Source: Metamycoplasma auris (GTDB lineage: Bacteria > Bacillota_I > Bacilli_A > Mycoplasmatales > Metamycoplasmataceae). Taken from it: DNA of 21,530 nt. Positions 1-10,918 of the stretch are shown in pieces; position 1 is the stretch's first letter; each line of letters starts with the position of its first letter. The notes below the pieces were generated by a model. That model saw only the letters and a program-made list of their open reading frames with translations. It was not told the DNA's origin and searched no databases. Made by a program: the position numbers and the translations under genes. The DNA lies in NCBI RefSeq assembly GCF_003253435.1, contig NZ_QKUB01000010.1:1-21530 (forward strand), written 5' to 3'.

Positions 1-1452
<1,452 letters not shown>

Positions 1453-1503
1453 AATTCTATAGAAGTAATCTAAAAATAAATTCGATATTCAGTTTTCAGA
1501 GAA

Positions 1504-1548
1504 CAAAAAAATCACTTGTAATCTAAAAAGGTTACGAGTGATTTTTTA
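1504..1548 (+). terminator. rho-independent terminator of the rRNA operon
   Basis: A stem of about 14 pairs (AATCACTTGTAATC against GGTTACGAGTGATT, with two G-U wobbles) surrounds a short A-rich loop and is followed by a run of six T. It lies about 50 bases after the 23S 3' end and before any 5S sequence, so this rRNA transcript appears to end with 23S. Flanking A and T runs would allow it to work in both directions. Confidence 0.88.
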
Positions 1549-1550
1549 TT

Positions 1551-1728
1551 CTAAAGTTATTTGATATTATCAATAAATAATTTCGAGTTTATTCGCATTA
1601 AGAAATTGCTTTTTTTAGAATATGATAGATTATAAAATTGATTCTTTAACTTAATTGGTATTCCTATTCAGTTAATAGTGCTAAGATTATCGCTTATATT
1701 TTATCTTTTTTCATGTTTGATTACATGG
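1551..1728. other. non-coding AT-rich spacer
   Basis: No tRNA, 5S rRNA, credible ORF, long repeat or hairpin is visible between the rRNA terminator and the helicase remnant. All frames are broken by stops. It may be the further decayed body of the helicase gene whose N-terminus remains at 1729-1917, but no motif can be recognised in it. Confidence 0.5.
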
Positions 1729-1917
1729 TTAATATTCTCAAAAATTTTGTTCAATATATGAATCAATACAAGATCTTTTTTCTTTAGAATATTGTTCACA
1801 CAAAAATTGAATTGAAGTAGTTTCACTAGCACCAATACAAGCATCAACTAAAATATTATTTCCCTTGAGAGCTAGATCAATGAATTCTTGTTGTTCTTTA
1901 CTTAAATTAATATTCAT
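1729..1917 (-). pseudogene. N-terminal remnant of a UvrD/AAA-type helicase
   Basis: Read on the minus strand from the ATG at 1917, the product begins MNINLSKEQQEFIDLALKG and continues NNILVDACIGASETTSIQF. This is the N-terminal pattern of UvrD/Rep-like superfamily 1 helicases: a Q-motif (KEQQEFID) followed by NILVDA and a phosphate-binding loop. The loop should read close to GSGKTT but reads GASETT, so the catalytic lysine is replaced by glutamate. The ORF stops after about 62 residues, reading TGA as Trp, where the family normally continues for several hundred. The sequence after SKEKR no longer looks like the family, suggesting a frameshift there. No downstream helicase motifs are seen toward 1551. 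I read this as a dead fragment. The family call is moderate and the call of decay is firm. Confidence 0.6.
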
Positions 1918-2028
1918 AAAAATAAGGAATAATTTTAAATTTAAATAGATTGAGTTTAACATTGAATATTAATTATGCTAATCATTAAAGAAATAAATTA
2001 AATTAGTGTAATCGAATAAGTGTAGATT

Positions 2029-2841
2029 ATGAATAAGAAGACCTTAAAAAATAATATAATTAAAACAATGAGTGAAATTAGAGAACTTTTAGAATTAGAT
2101 TATAAGGAATGTGTTGCTTACTTAATACATAAATATGGTTCTGTTAATAAAACATTGCTTGATAATGATGAAGATTTAAATTTTTCTGTTAATGATTTTT
2201 CATCTATAAGAGAAAAAGGTCTATTTGTGCATCATATAGATGAATATGAAATTGATTGACTTGCTAAACCCAATGTTATTCGTAAATATCCTGACCTTGA
2301 TTTTGAAGAGAAATTAGTTTATTGCAATCTTTTAGAACATATGGTGTTGCATATTAAAATCTGACAAAAAACAAATAGAAGTGGTGGCTATTTGTTTAGC
2401 GAAATAATTCCTGAATTAAACGACATTTTTTCAGGAATTATTTATAAAGAAAGTTGAAAAAATAAGGCCGCAAGTTTAGTTAGAAATTACAAAGACGATT
2501 ATTTTTTTTGTTTATCAAAATTAAAGATTCATCTAAAAGATGAAGTCAATTTACTTTTAGTTTCATCAAAAGATAATGAAGAAATTGGATGATCCAAAGA
2601 AAAAAATGAAGCATTATTTAATGAAATAAAAGCTTATTTTAAATATGATAAGTTACTTAAACTTAAAAAAAGAAAAGTTTTTGTAACCAATCTTGTAGAT
2701 AACAAAGCAGAACCTATTGATGATAATGCATGAAAAAGAAAAATAAGTCATAAAATTTTTTGATGAACGATTGGTTCAGTATTAATCACTATTATATTTA
2801 TCCTATTATTTTTAATTCCGATATTTTTACATAAAAAATAA
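2029..2841 (+). CDS. HNH-like protein with C-terminal membrane anchor, copy 1
   Basis: A 270-residue protein with TGA read as Trp at several sites, starting MNKKTLKNNI. I know no name for it. Its central part (residues 64-111) carries GLFVHHIDE and, about 26 residues later, KLVYCNLLEHMVLHIKI. This spacing of His-His, Asn and two later His (H68/H69, N100, H104, H108) resembles an HNH / His-Me finger nuclease core. I recall similar stretches in uncharacterised proteins of Firmicutes and mollicutes, but activity is inference. Residues about 243-268 form one strong hydrophobic helix ending in HKK, so the bulk should be cytoplasmic and tail-anchored or Nin-Cout. The start has no clear Shine-Dalgarno sequence. 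The next gene is a diverged paralogue 48 bases downstream, so the two look like a tandem duplication and a probable operon. Confidence 0.75.
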
Positions 2842-2889
2842 CTTATTAAATCATAAGAAAAAAATAAAATACATATTAGGCGCTAAAAT

Positions 2890-3768
<879 letters not shown>

Positions 3769-3773
3769 AAAGT

Positions 3774-3803
3774 AAAACTAGACTCCGCGGATTCTAGTTT
3801 TTA
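3774..3803 (+). terminator. terminator after the HNH-like gene pair
   Basis: AAAACTAGA pairs perfectly with TCTAGTTTT, around an inner TCCGCGGA palindrome with one C/T mismatch between the two parts. A T run follows. The GC-rich centre stands out in very AT-rich DNA. The symmetric flanks suggest it may act in both directions. Confidence 0.85.
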
Positions 3804-3809
3804 TTATTC

Positions 3810-3896
3810 ATGGGAAATAAGCATAAAGCTTTGGATAAGACATTAACTAAGTTAATCCAATCATTCTTCGATTGAATTAATAAAATTTTACTATAA
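3810..3896 (+). CDS. possible 28-residue amphipathic peptide
   Basis: With TGA as Trp, ATG at 3810 opens a short frame beginning MGNKHKALDKTLTKL and ending FFDWINKILL. Hydrophobic residues fall at positions 8, 12, 15, 16, 19, 20, 22, 23, 26 and 27, giving a clean amphipathic helix with net charge about +3. This is reminiscent in style of short membrane-active peptides such as delta-lysin, but no homology is claimed. Against it: there is no Shine-Dalgarno sequence, the ATG is 6 bases past a terminator hairpin, and an inverted repeat (3852-3880) overlaps it. A chance frame is quite possible. Confidence 0.25.
3852..3880. repeat. inverted repeat, 11-base arms
   Basis: TTAATCCAATC (3852-3862) and GATTGAATTAA (3870-3880) pair over 11 positions with one C-A mismatch and a 7-base loop. 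It is followed by TAAAATTTTA rather than a clean T run, so a terminator is doubtful. It could be a protein-binding site, an RNA hairpin, or a by-product of the short ORF it overlaps. Confidence 0.5.
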
Positions 3897-3947
3897 ATTT
3901 TTTATCTTATTCAAAAAAATGCTAAAATAATTGCTGTATAAAGGAAA

Positions 3948-4115
3948 ATGATGAACACAAAATTATTTAGAAGCAATCTAAAGTCAAATATGTTCTCAGC
4001 AAATATTGCTGCATTTTTCGCTATGTGAATTATTAATTTCAACAAGAATATGAATATGAATACAATGATTAATAACATTCTTGATGGAATTATTAAGCAC
4101 ATTTGTTTGAATTAA
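3948..4115 (+). CDS. possible small single-span membrane protein, 54-55 residues
   Basis: AAAGGA at 3940-3945 lies 2 bases before ATG 3948 and 5 bases before a second ATG at 3951. The second is the better start, giving 54 residues. The frame, with one TGA-Trp, starts MNTKLFRSNLKSN and has one hydrophobic stretch FSANIAAFFAMWII (about residues 16-29). A Met/Asn-rich tail ends ILDGIIKHICLN. Lys and Arg before the hydrophobic stretch predict an inward N-terminus. A TAAAAT hexamer at 3923-3928 could be a -10 element. RBS plus promoter-like spacing is the main support. No family is recognised. The size and layout would fit a small regulatory or toxin-like membrane protein, but that is speculation. 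Confidence 0.4.
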
Positions 4116-4371
4116 AAATTAAAATTTGTTTAAGAAATTTAGTTTTAATTCATGTTTCCAAAAAAAGATAAAAATTAAAGAATAATTAAGGTAATAAGGC
4201 ATAAAAAAATACAATAATTACAGTAAAAAATTCTTGATATTTTTGTTAAAAAAATAATTCAAAATAAGCAAAAAAAGCATAAAAAAATCGACTTTTTAGA
4301 TAAAAAAATTCAATCTTTTTTACACCTGTTGTATAAAGTTTGAATGAGTTCCAAAACATCTAAAAAAGATG
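4116..4371. other. long non-coding AT-rich leader region upstream of oppA
   Basis: No ORF with a ribosome binding site and no tRNA is seen. The stretch is rich in A and T runs. The 12-mer GCATAAAAAAAT occurs twice, at 4199-4210 and 4277-4288, which is weak evidence of a binding site at this base composition. No strong terminator for the small upstream ORF is visible. Only a 4-pair AGAT/ATCT stem near 4299-4317 followed by six T could serve. Confidence 0.4.
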
Positions 4372-4392
4372 AAAATAATTTATAATTATTTT
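4372..4392. promoter_or_regulatory. palindrome over the oppA -10 element
   Basis: AAAATAATT, then TAT, then AATTATTTT: 9-base perfect arms around a 3-base centre. The symmetric site contains the TATAAT at 4381-4386. A symmetric AT-rich site over a -10 element could be an operator, but palindromes of A and T alone arise easily in this genome. Confidence 0.35.
4381..4386 (+). promoter_or_regulatory. probable -10 element for the opp operon
   Basis: A perfect TATAAT about 73 bases before the oppA ATG. No -35 hexamer is recognisable 17 bases upstream, which is common in mycoplasma promoters. It predicts a start near 4393 and a leader of about 65 bases. Confidence 0.45.
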
Positions 4393-4458
4393 TATATTTC
4401 ATAAGTCATTTTCTAATATACAAAAATAAATACTTATGAAAACAAAATGGAGATTTAA

Positions 4459-7290
4459 ATGAAAAATAAGAGTAAAGTAAGTTTATTGTCTGCCCTCTCT
4501 TTGTCGGCAGCTACAATTCCCCTATTTGTGATTTCATGTACCACACCAAATTTAAAAAGATTTGTTCTTGAATATAGTTCGCCTTATAACCCACAAGCAT
4601 TTTCACAAGATGCATCAAGATCATTTGGTTCATTTCAAGATAACGCTGTTAGTCAACATACTTCAGTAGGTTTGTTGCGTTTTCAATCATTGAATGAACC
4701 AGAAGTAAGACATGTTGATATTAAAGATAGTCATGGAAGAATTTATGACGTTAAAACATATTTAACCAAGCCATCATTTGTTATAAAAAGATTAGGTTTA
4801 GCTTCAGCAGTTATTCTTACTGACAAGGATAATAAGGTTTCTGTTTTTGATCAAGATGATTATGATGTTGACAATCAAATTGAAAGTAAGGAAGAAACTT
4901 TAGCAAATGGTGAAAAAATAAGAGTTTACCAAAGTCCTTCAGTCTATCTTCAATCAAAAAATAAAAGATCAATAAATAGTGAAGAATTTCAAAATAAATT
5001 AAAAGAAGCAACAAAGATTCAATTTACTGTTAGAAAAGGTGTTTACTGAGTTAATGATAAAGGTGAAAAAACTAAATACCAAGCACAGGCCAAAGACTTC
5101 TATTATTCTTGATTAAAAACTTTATCAATCAAGACTGAATTTAGAGCAGATCATGGAGGAAGTGAGCAATTGGATATTGAAGCGCAAAAAGCACTATCAG
5201 ATCCCTCATCAGTAATATTGACTGATCGACAAGATTATAGCAACGAATATATTTTTACTTTGTTTGGTATTGACTACACTAAATTTAGTAAGGAAAATGA
5301 ATTCATTCAAAAGATTGCTGATGGTCAATTCAAAGGTGAAGAAGCAGTTACTTTTGAAAAACTTGCAAACGTAGATCAAAAGGAAACTGATTTCAATAAA
5401 TTCATAGTTACAGCACTAATGAAAGACTATACCTTCTTACCTTCTCCTTCAGCATACATTGATGATGCAAATACTTGAGATAAACTTCCTGTATATAACT
5501 ACATTGGAAATCAAACAAATGAAACAAAGGCTTTTGAAGAAAAGATAAGAAATTTAGATAAAAAATCTTTGATGTATAAATCTGGTGCATATTGATATGG
5601 TGTAAGTTTAAAAAACACATTTTACATTGGTCCATACTATATCCTTCCTCAAAAAGGTCAAGAACTTAAACTTAGAAAAAATAAGCATTACTATGACAAA
5701 GAATGAGTTAAGAGCGAAGATACTGTTGAAGAAATAATTCAAAAGTATTATACTGATGGTGATCCAGATGTCTTTGCTCGAAATGGATTTAACCAATATA
5801 AGCAAGGTGGTGTATCGCAAATAAGTTTTAGCCAACTAAAACCAAATCAGCAATCTGAAATATTGCAAAATAGTTCATTTTATGGACTTCGTTATAGTCG
5901 AGCTTTAAATAAAACCAATCCATTTTATCGTGTATTCCTACAACCATTTATTAGATCATTACCAAGTGGCAACAAAGAAGATTATTATGGATTTAATGAT
6001 GCCTATGCTAAATTGATGTTTGGGGGAACAAGAACCGAATTATCAAAAGGAACAAATGATCCACAATCATTTATTTCTGGTGATGGACTAATATTTAGAA
6101 CTTTAGTTAATGCTGCAATTAACTGAAATGAACTAGCATCACAAGCAACAGGTGGTAGTGGTAAAGCATGAATCGCTAAAATTGCAGATGGTTCAAGCAT
6201 TGGTGGTAAAGATCAAAGCACAGCTAAAGAAAAAACTCCATTAGATGTTGAAGATAAAATAAATTCACTTTTTGCTTTGTCATCTACAGGTGATAAAAAA
6301 CTTACTTTTGAAGGTGGAGAGCAACTTCTTCCTTCTGTTAACGATAAACATGTAAGAAATAAATCAACAAAAAGTGAACGTTTAAAATCAGCAGGATTTG
6401 ATCAAATTAAAAAAGAAATTCAAAAATTATTCGATGAGTTTGATAAAAAAAATCCTTCTCTAAAAGGAAATGATTTTGTTTATGAATACTTATTCCCATA
6501 CATAAACATTCCAGCAACCTATAAAGAAGCGTTTAAAAATATTGAAAAAACATTCACTGAATTAAACCCTAGAATTAAGTTTTCAGTATTTCAAACTGTT
6601 AACAAAGATGATCCAAAATTTGATGCATTTAGAACTGGTGGCGCAAATGGAACATATTTAGTTTCATGAGGTTATGACTATGATTCAATTGGATCGGGTT
6701 ATGATGGACTTTCATGAAATGGAAACGTAATCCCAACACTTACATGAATAGCTGCAAATGATTCAGGTGACAAAAACAAACTAATTAAAACTCATTTTCC
6801 TGGGATATATAAGTTAGCTCAAGAAATGGTAAAACGTTCAGAAAATGGAAGTCATAAATGAGTTGGTTCCGTTCCTTTTAAAGATCTTCATTTAGTGCAC
6901 CATGATTTCATGTCACAACGTATATCTACAACCACAGTATTTGAATTTAATAAAGTTAATGGTCATTATGAGTTGCAAAAGGATGACAAAGGAAATCCTA
7001 AAAAATGAACTCCAAGCAATAATGAACATCCAACTGATATATATGCTTGGTCAGCGCAATTCTGATTGAATTACATCTCATCGTTAACAAATGATGAAGC
7101 AACTAAATTGATGATGGAATTTACAACATTCTTCAATGTCGATTTCAGTTACGGCCACTTTAAACAAAAGAATGAATTTGGTCGTTTCTTAGTTCAAAAA
7201 CATTTCATCGTTCCTGATGATTCACCAACAGGAGCAACAATCTATGCAGATTGAAAAGTAAAAATAGATAAAGGAGGTTCAAATGTTTAG
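4459..7290 (+). CDS. oppA: oligopeptide ABC transporter substrate-binding lipoprotein OppA
   Basis: This 943-residue lipoprotein should capture extracellular peptides and hand them to OppBC. The signal peptide is MKNKSKVSLLSALSLSAATI followed by PLFVIS and lipobox Cys27. Family-typical stretches include KDFYYSWLKT and GPYYILPQ with KNKHYYDKEW (extracellular solute-binding family 5). Numerous TGA-Trp codons are needed, and in code 4 there is no interruption. It starts with TGGAG 6 bases before the ATG. The end overlaps oppB by 8 bases, and the oppB ribosome binding site is inside the last oppA codons. It is much longer than E. coli OppA (about 540), as usual in mycoplasmas. In M. hominis the orthologue P100/OppA is a cytoadhesin and ecto-ATPase. 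Near-P-loop sequences ATGGSGKA (563-570) and GSSIGGKD (578-585) occur here, but neither ends in Ser or Thr after the Lys, so ATPase activity is not shown. Confidence 0.93.
7270..7277 (+). promoter_or_regulatory. strong Shine-Dalgarno of oppB inside oppA
   Basis: AAAGGAGG, 5 bases before the oppB ATG, is also read as part of the oppA C-terminus (DKGG). It fixes the oppB start at 7283 and implies translational coupling of oppA and oppB. Confidence 0.85.
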
Positions 7291-8410
7291 ATATATAAGA
7301 CAAAGAGTACTTTTTGCAATTCTAACTTTGTTTATTATTACATTGGTAGTTTTTGTTTTAGTTAGTGCATTTGGACCAAGTCCAATCAAATCATTAATTG
7401 AAAAGGAATTACAAAATCCAAAAAATAAAATATCTCCTGCTGAATTAACTATAAATTTTGAAAAGCAGTTTGGATTGCGAGATGCATCTGGAAATGCAAT
7501 TCCAATCATTGCTAGATATTTCATTTATTTAGGCAATGTATTTAAAGGAGACTTTGGAAAAATAATTAACCCTGCAAATAACCCAAGCCCTTCGGAATAT
7601 ACAAATATTCAACAATTGTTCTTTATTCCTCTTAGATATTCAATAAGAATTACACTTCCTGCATTCTTAGTTAGCTCAATCTTTGGAATTACTTTAGGTG
7701 TTTTTGCAGGATATAAAAGAGGAAAATTATTTGATTCCGCAGCTAACGTTTTTGTATTGTTATTTATTGCTGTTCCATCATTTGTTTTAGCTCCAATATT
7801 AATAACAATATCACTTAAGATAGGTATTCCTGTAACCGTACCAAGAGATGCTTTAGAACCTTCATTCGGAGAATTATTTGTTTCTTATTTACCTCCTGTG
7901 TTGATTATAACTTTAGCTTCAATGGCTGTGTATGTTAGTTATACAAGAAACCAAGTTATAACAGTTTTAACATCTAACTATGTTTTAATTGCAAAAACAA
8001 AAGGATTGAATGCTTCACAAATTTTCTTTAAATATGTATTAAGAAATATCTCAATTCCATTATTTAGTTTATTACTAGGTTCATTTTTAGGACTTCTATC
8101 TGGTTCAATTATCATTGAAAAATATTGAGATGTTCCTGGTACTAGTCAAGTTATTGCAAAAGCATTCCCAACTGGGGAAATTAACATAATTATGTTTTCA
8201 ACGCTATTCTTTACAGGATTATCATTGGCAGCTGAAATTTTAATTGATGTGATGTTTGCTGTTCTTGATCCAAAAATAACATTTGCCTCAAAGAGCAAGA
8301 AAAATTATTGACTATTCTTTAAAGCTTTTCTAGAAAGAAGAAGATTAGCAAAAGATTTATACAAAAAACAATTATTAGAATCACAAGCAAAGAGTGATCA
8401 AAGAGTATAG
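7283..8410 (+). CDS. oppB: oligopeptide ABC transporter permease OppB
   Basis: A 375-residue inner-membrane permease that forms half of the peptide channel with OppC. Residues 1-30 (MFRYIRQRVLFAILTLFIIT and on) are the usual OppB/DppB amino end with the first helix. More helices follow at about 122-145, 153-178, 202-222 and 255-278. The cytoplasmic EAA loop that docks on the ATPases is near 232-254 (YVLIAKTKGLNASQIFFKY), slightly diverged from the E. coli consensus. TGA at codon 282 and one later TGA are Trp. The tail after the last helix is long, basic and charged (ERRRLAKDLYKKQ). The start is set by a strong Shine-Dalgarno site. It overlaps oppA by 8 bases, and oppC begins 18 bases downstream. 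Confidence 0.95.
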
Positions 8411-8428
8411 AAAGGAGGATTAGATATT

Positions 8429-9733
8429 ATGCAAAATAACACAGAGACACAGATCAAAGACTTTAACAAGCATTACAAAATAAATGCTGAGATGGCAACA
8501 AAATTTAATTTTGTACAAAGTTCAGACAAAATTAAGACTTCATCAATTGCTGGACGTCCAAAAAAAATGTGAATTGAAATTACGAAAAGATTCTTTTCTA
8601 ATCCAATAGTTGTAATTTCGTTATTAATATTTACATTCATATTGTTATCTTCACTAATAGTTCCATCACGACTAGCAACATCTTACAAACCTAATTCTCC
8701 TATCAACAATTATTCATTTATTGAATCATTGCCACCACTTTACAAACCATTTGTTACAAGAGCAGTATCAAACACAGACCCATTTTATAAGTTTTATTTT
8801 AATCTTGTAGATTCAATTGATGCATTGCCAAAAGATCAACAAGCACAATGAAATAAGGCATTTGCATTCTTTCTAGATACAACAAAAACTTCATCAAATG
8901 ATGGACAATTATTCTTAACTTATAATGCTTATTCATTATATGAGGCTAGTGTTTTTAATGAATTATTATCGAAAGCTACTAACAATGGAAAAATTGCAAT
9001 TTCTGATGCAGAAATAAGTGCAATAAGAGCACAAGTTGTTCCTTTAACTACATTATTAGGAACTTCATCTACTGGTTATGATATTTGAGTTACAACATGA
9101 TATGCAGCATGAAGAGGAATTGAAATTGCAATCATCACAACATTAATTCAAGCAATATTTGGTGTAACATTGGGTGCAATATTAGGTTTTTATGCTGGTA
9201 AGTTATTTGATACAATCATGATGAGAATCATTAACATCTTTAACTCTCCTCCGACAATAATATGAATACTAATCTTAGTTGGAATCTTTGGAACAAATCA
9301 AGTTTCATTAATCTTAGCAATGTCCTTAGCTGGATGACCTTTATTTGTTAGTCTTACAAGAATGTATGTAATCACAGTTAAAAATGAAGAATACATTAGC
9401 GCAGCGAGAGCAATTGGTGCCTCAACCCAAAGACAAATATTTGTACATGCACTTCCAGCAATCGTAGGAAAAATTGCAAACTCATTTGTTAAAAATGTAC
9501 CAGGTGTAATTTTATGAGTAGCTTCATTAGCATTTCTAGGATTCTTTAGAGATGGAAAAGATACAAACTTAGGACAAATTCTAATTGAATCTGCATCTGA
9601 AGCAGGACAAAATGTTTGAATCATCTTACTTCCAACATTAATCTTATTATTCTTAACATTATCATTGAACTTCATGGCAATTGGAATTCATGACGCCTTG
9701 GATCCAAGAGTTATAAAAGGAAGAAAGAAATAA
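8429..9733 (+). CDS. oppC: oligopeptide ABC transporter permease OppC
   Basis: A 434-residue permease partner of OppB. It has a cytoplasmic N-terminus of about 55 residues and TM1 at about 59-78. A large external segment (about 80-228) follows, then the conserved permease core with helices from about 230. The EAA loop is EEYISAARAIGASTQRQIF (about 320-338), followed by HALP. The C-terminal LNFMAIGIHDALDPR motif is typical of OppC/DppC. It is longer than the usual 300 residues because of the external segment between TM1 and TM2, seen also in mycoplasma OppC. Several TGA codons are Trp. AAAGGAGG at 8411-8418 lies 10 bases before the ATG. It is third in the opp operon; oppD begins 3 bases after its stop. 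Confidence 0.94.
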
Positions 9734-9736
9734 CAT

Positions 9737-10918
9737 ATGGAAAAAGAAACACATAAGTTAAAAAAAACTAAAAACTTAATTAAGAATAATAAGAAAGAAA
9801 AAGTCCTTAAAAGAAGAGAATTATTGTTCACAAAAATTCAAGCACCTGAAAAATTAGATAACAATAAACTATTAGAAGTTAAAAATTTACATGTTAGCTT
9901 TCCAGTTGGACGCAAAAAAACAATACATATTGTTCGGGGTGTTGATTTAGTTGTTAAACGTGGTGAAATTGTAGGTTTAGTAGGAGAGTCTGGATCAGGA
10001 AAATCAGTAACATCGAAAACATTAATAAATGTTAATGAAAATGGAATAGTTAGTGCTGATAAGATTCAAATTGATAACCTTGAACTTAGTTCAATCTTAA
10101 AAAAGGAAGGTTATTGACAATTAGTAAGAGGTCAAAAGATTGGGTATATCCCTCAAGATCCTCTAACATCACTTAACCCAACAAGAACTATTGGTAAACA
10201 ATTACTTGATGCATTGAATAATAATCCAGATTGAATTGATAAAACATACACAGAAAAAAAGGAATATTTATTAGGATTACTAAAAACTTTTGGACTTAGA
10301 GATGTTGAAAAGATCTTTGGTACATATCCTCATACTCTTTCAGGAGGTATGAAACAAAGAATCGTTATAACAATGGTTGTTGCCTTAAAACCAGATTTAA
10401 TTATCGCGGATGAGCCAACTACTGCGCTAGATCCAACAGTTCAAGCTAGTGTTCTCGCATTATTTGAAAATATCCGTCAAGAAATGGGAATTTCAATCAT
10501 CCTAATTAGTCATAACATTTCAGTTATTGCTAAATTCTGTGATTATATTTATGTAATGTATGCTGGAAGAATTGTTGAAAGAGGTCTAAAAGAAGAAATC
10601 TTTACAGCTCCAGCGCATCCATATACATGAGCTTTAATTTCAGCAATTCCTGAATCCAAAGATGAAAAACTATATAACATCAAAGGAACTCCACCTGACA
10701 TGGCTAATTTACCAGTTGGAGACCCATTTGCGCCTCGTAATGAATATGCACTTGAAATTGATTTTATTAAAGAACCACCATTAATTCCAATTACTGAAAC
10801 TCACTATGCAGCAACTTGACTTTTAAGTCCAAATGCTCCAAAGATAGAGTTATCAAAAGATTTACAAAAACGTTTAGATTTATTTAAGAAGGCATTTAAA
10901 AATGAGACAGACAAATAA
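9737..10918 (+). CDS. oppD: oligopeptide ABC transporter ATPase OppD
   Basis: A 393-residue cytoplasmic ATPase that powers peptide import as a heterodimer with OppF. It has Walker A GESGSGKS at 83-90 and a Q-loop in IPQDPLTSLNPT. The signature is LSGGMKQR (201-208), Walker B plus catalytic Glu is LIIADEP (221-227), a D-loop is TALD, and the switch His is in ISHNIS. The C-terminal part (HPYTWALISAIPE onward, with a GTPP and PFAPRN region) matches the oligopeptide-type extension, but the Fe-S-type cysteines of many OppD proteins are absent. The first 45 residues are an unusually Lys-rich extension ahead of the ABC domain. No good RBS is seen next to the ATG, so translation likely relies on coupling to oppC. 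It overlaps oppF by 17 bases. Confidence 0.95.

Noticed and set aside
3911..4102. Hydrophobic minus-strand ORF
   Set aside because: Antisense to the small plus-strand ORF, which has an RBS. Hydrophobicity is expected from antisense AT-rich DNA, and there is no RBS.
4199..4288. Repeated GCATAAAAAAAT
   Set aside because: Two copies of a very A-rich 12-mer are not significant in this composition; not called as a CRISPR array or iteron.
9298..9675. Minus-strand ORF of 125 codons
   Set aside because: Antisense to the conserved OppC permease core; no RBS or recognisable motif.
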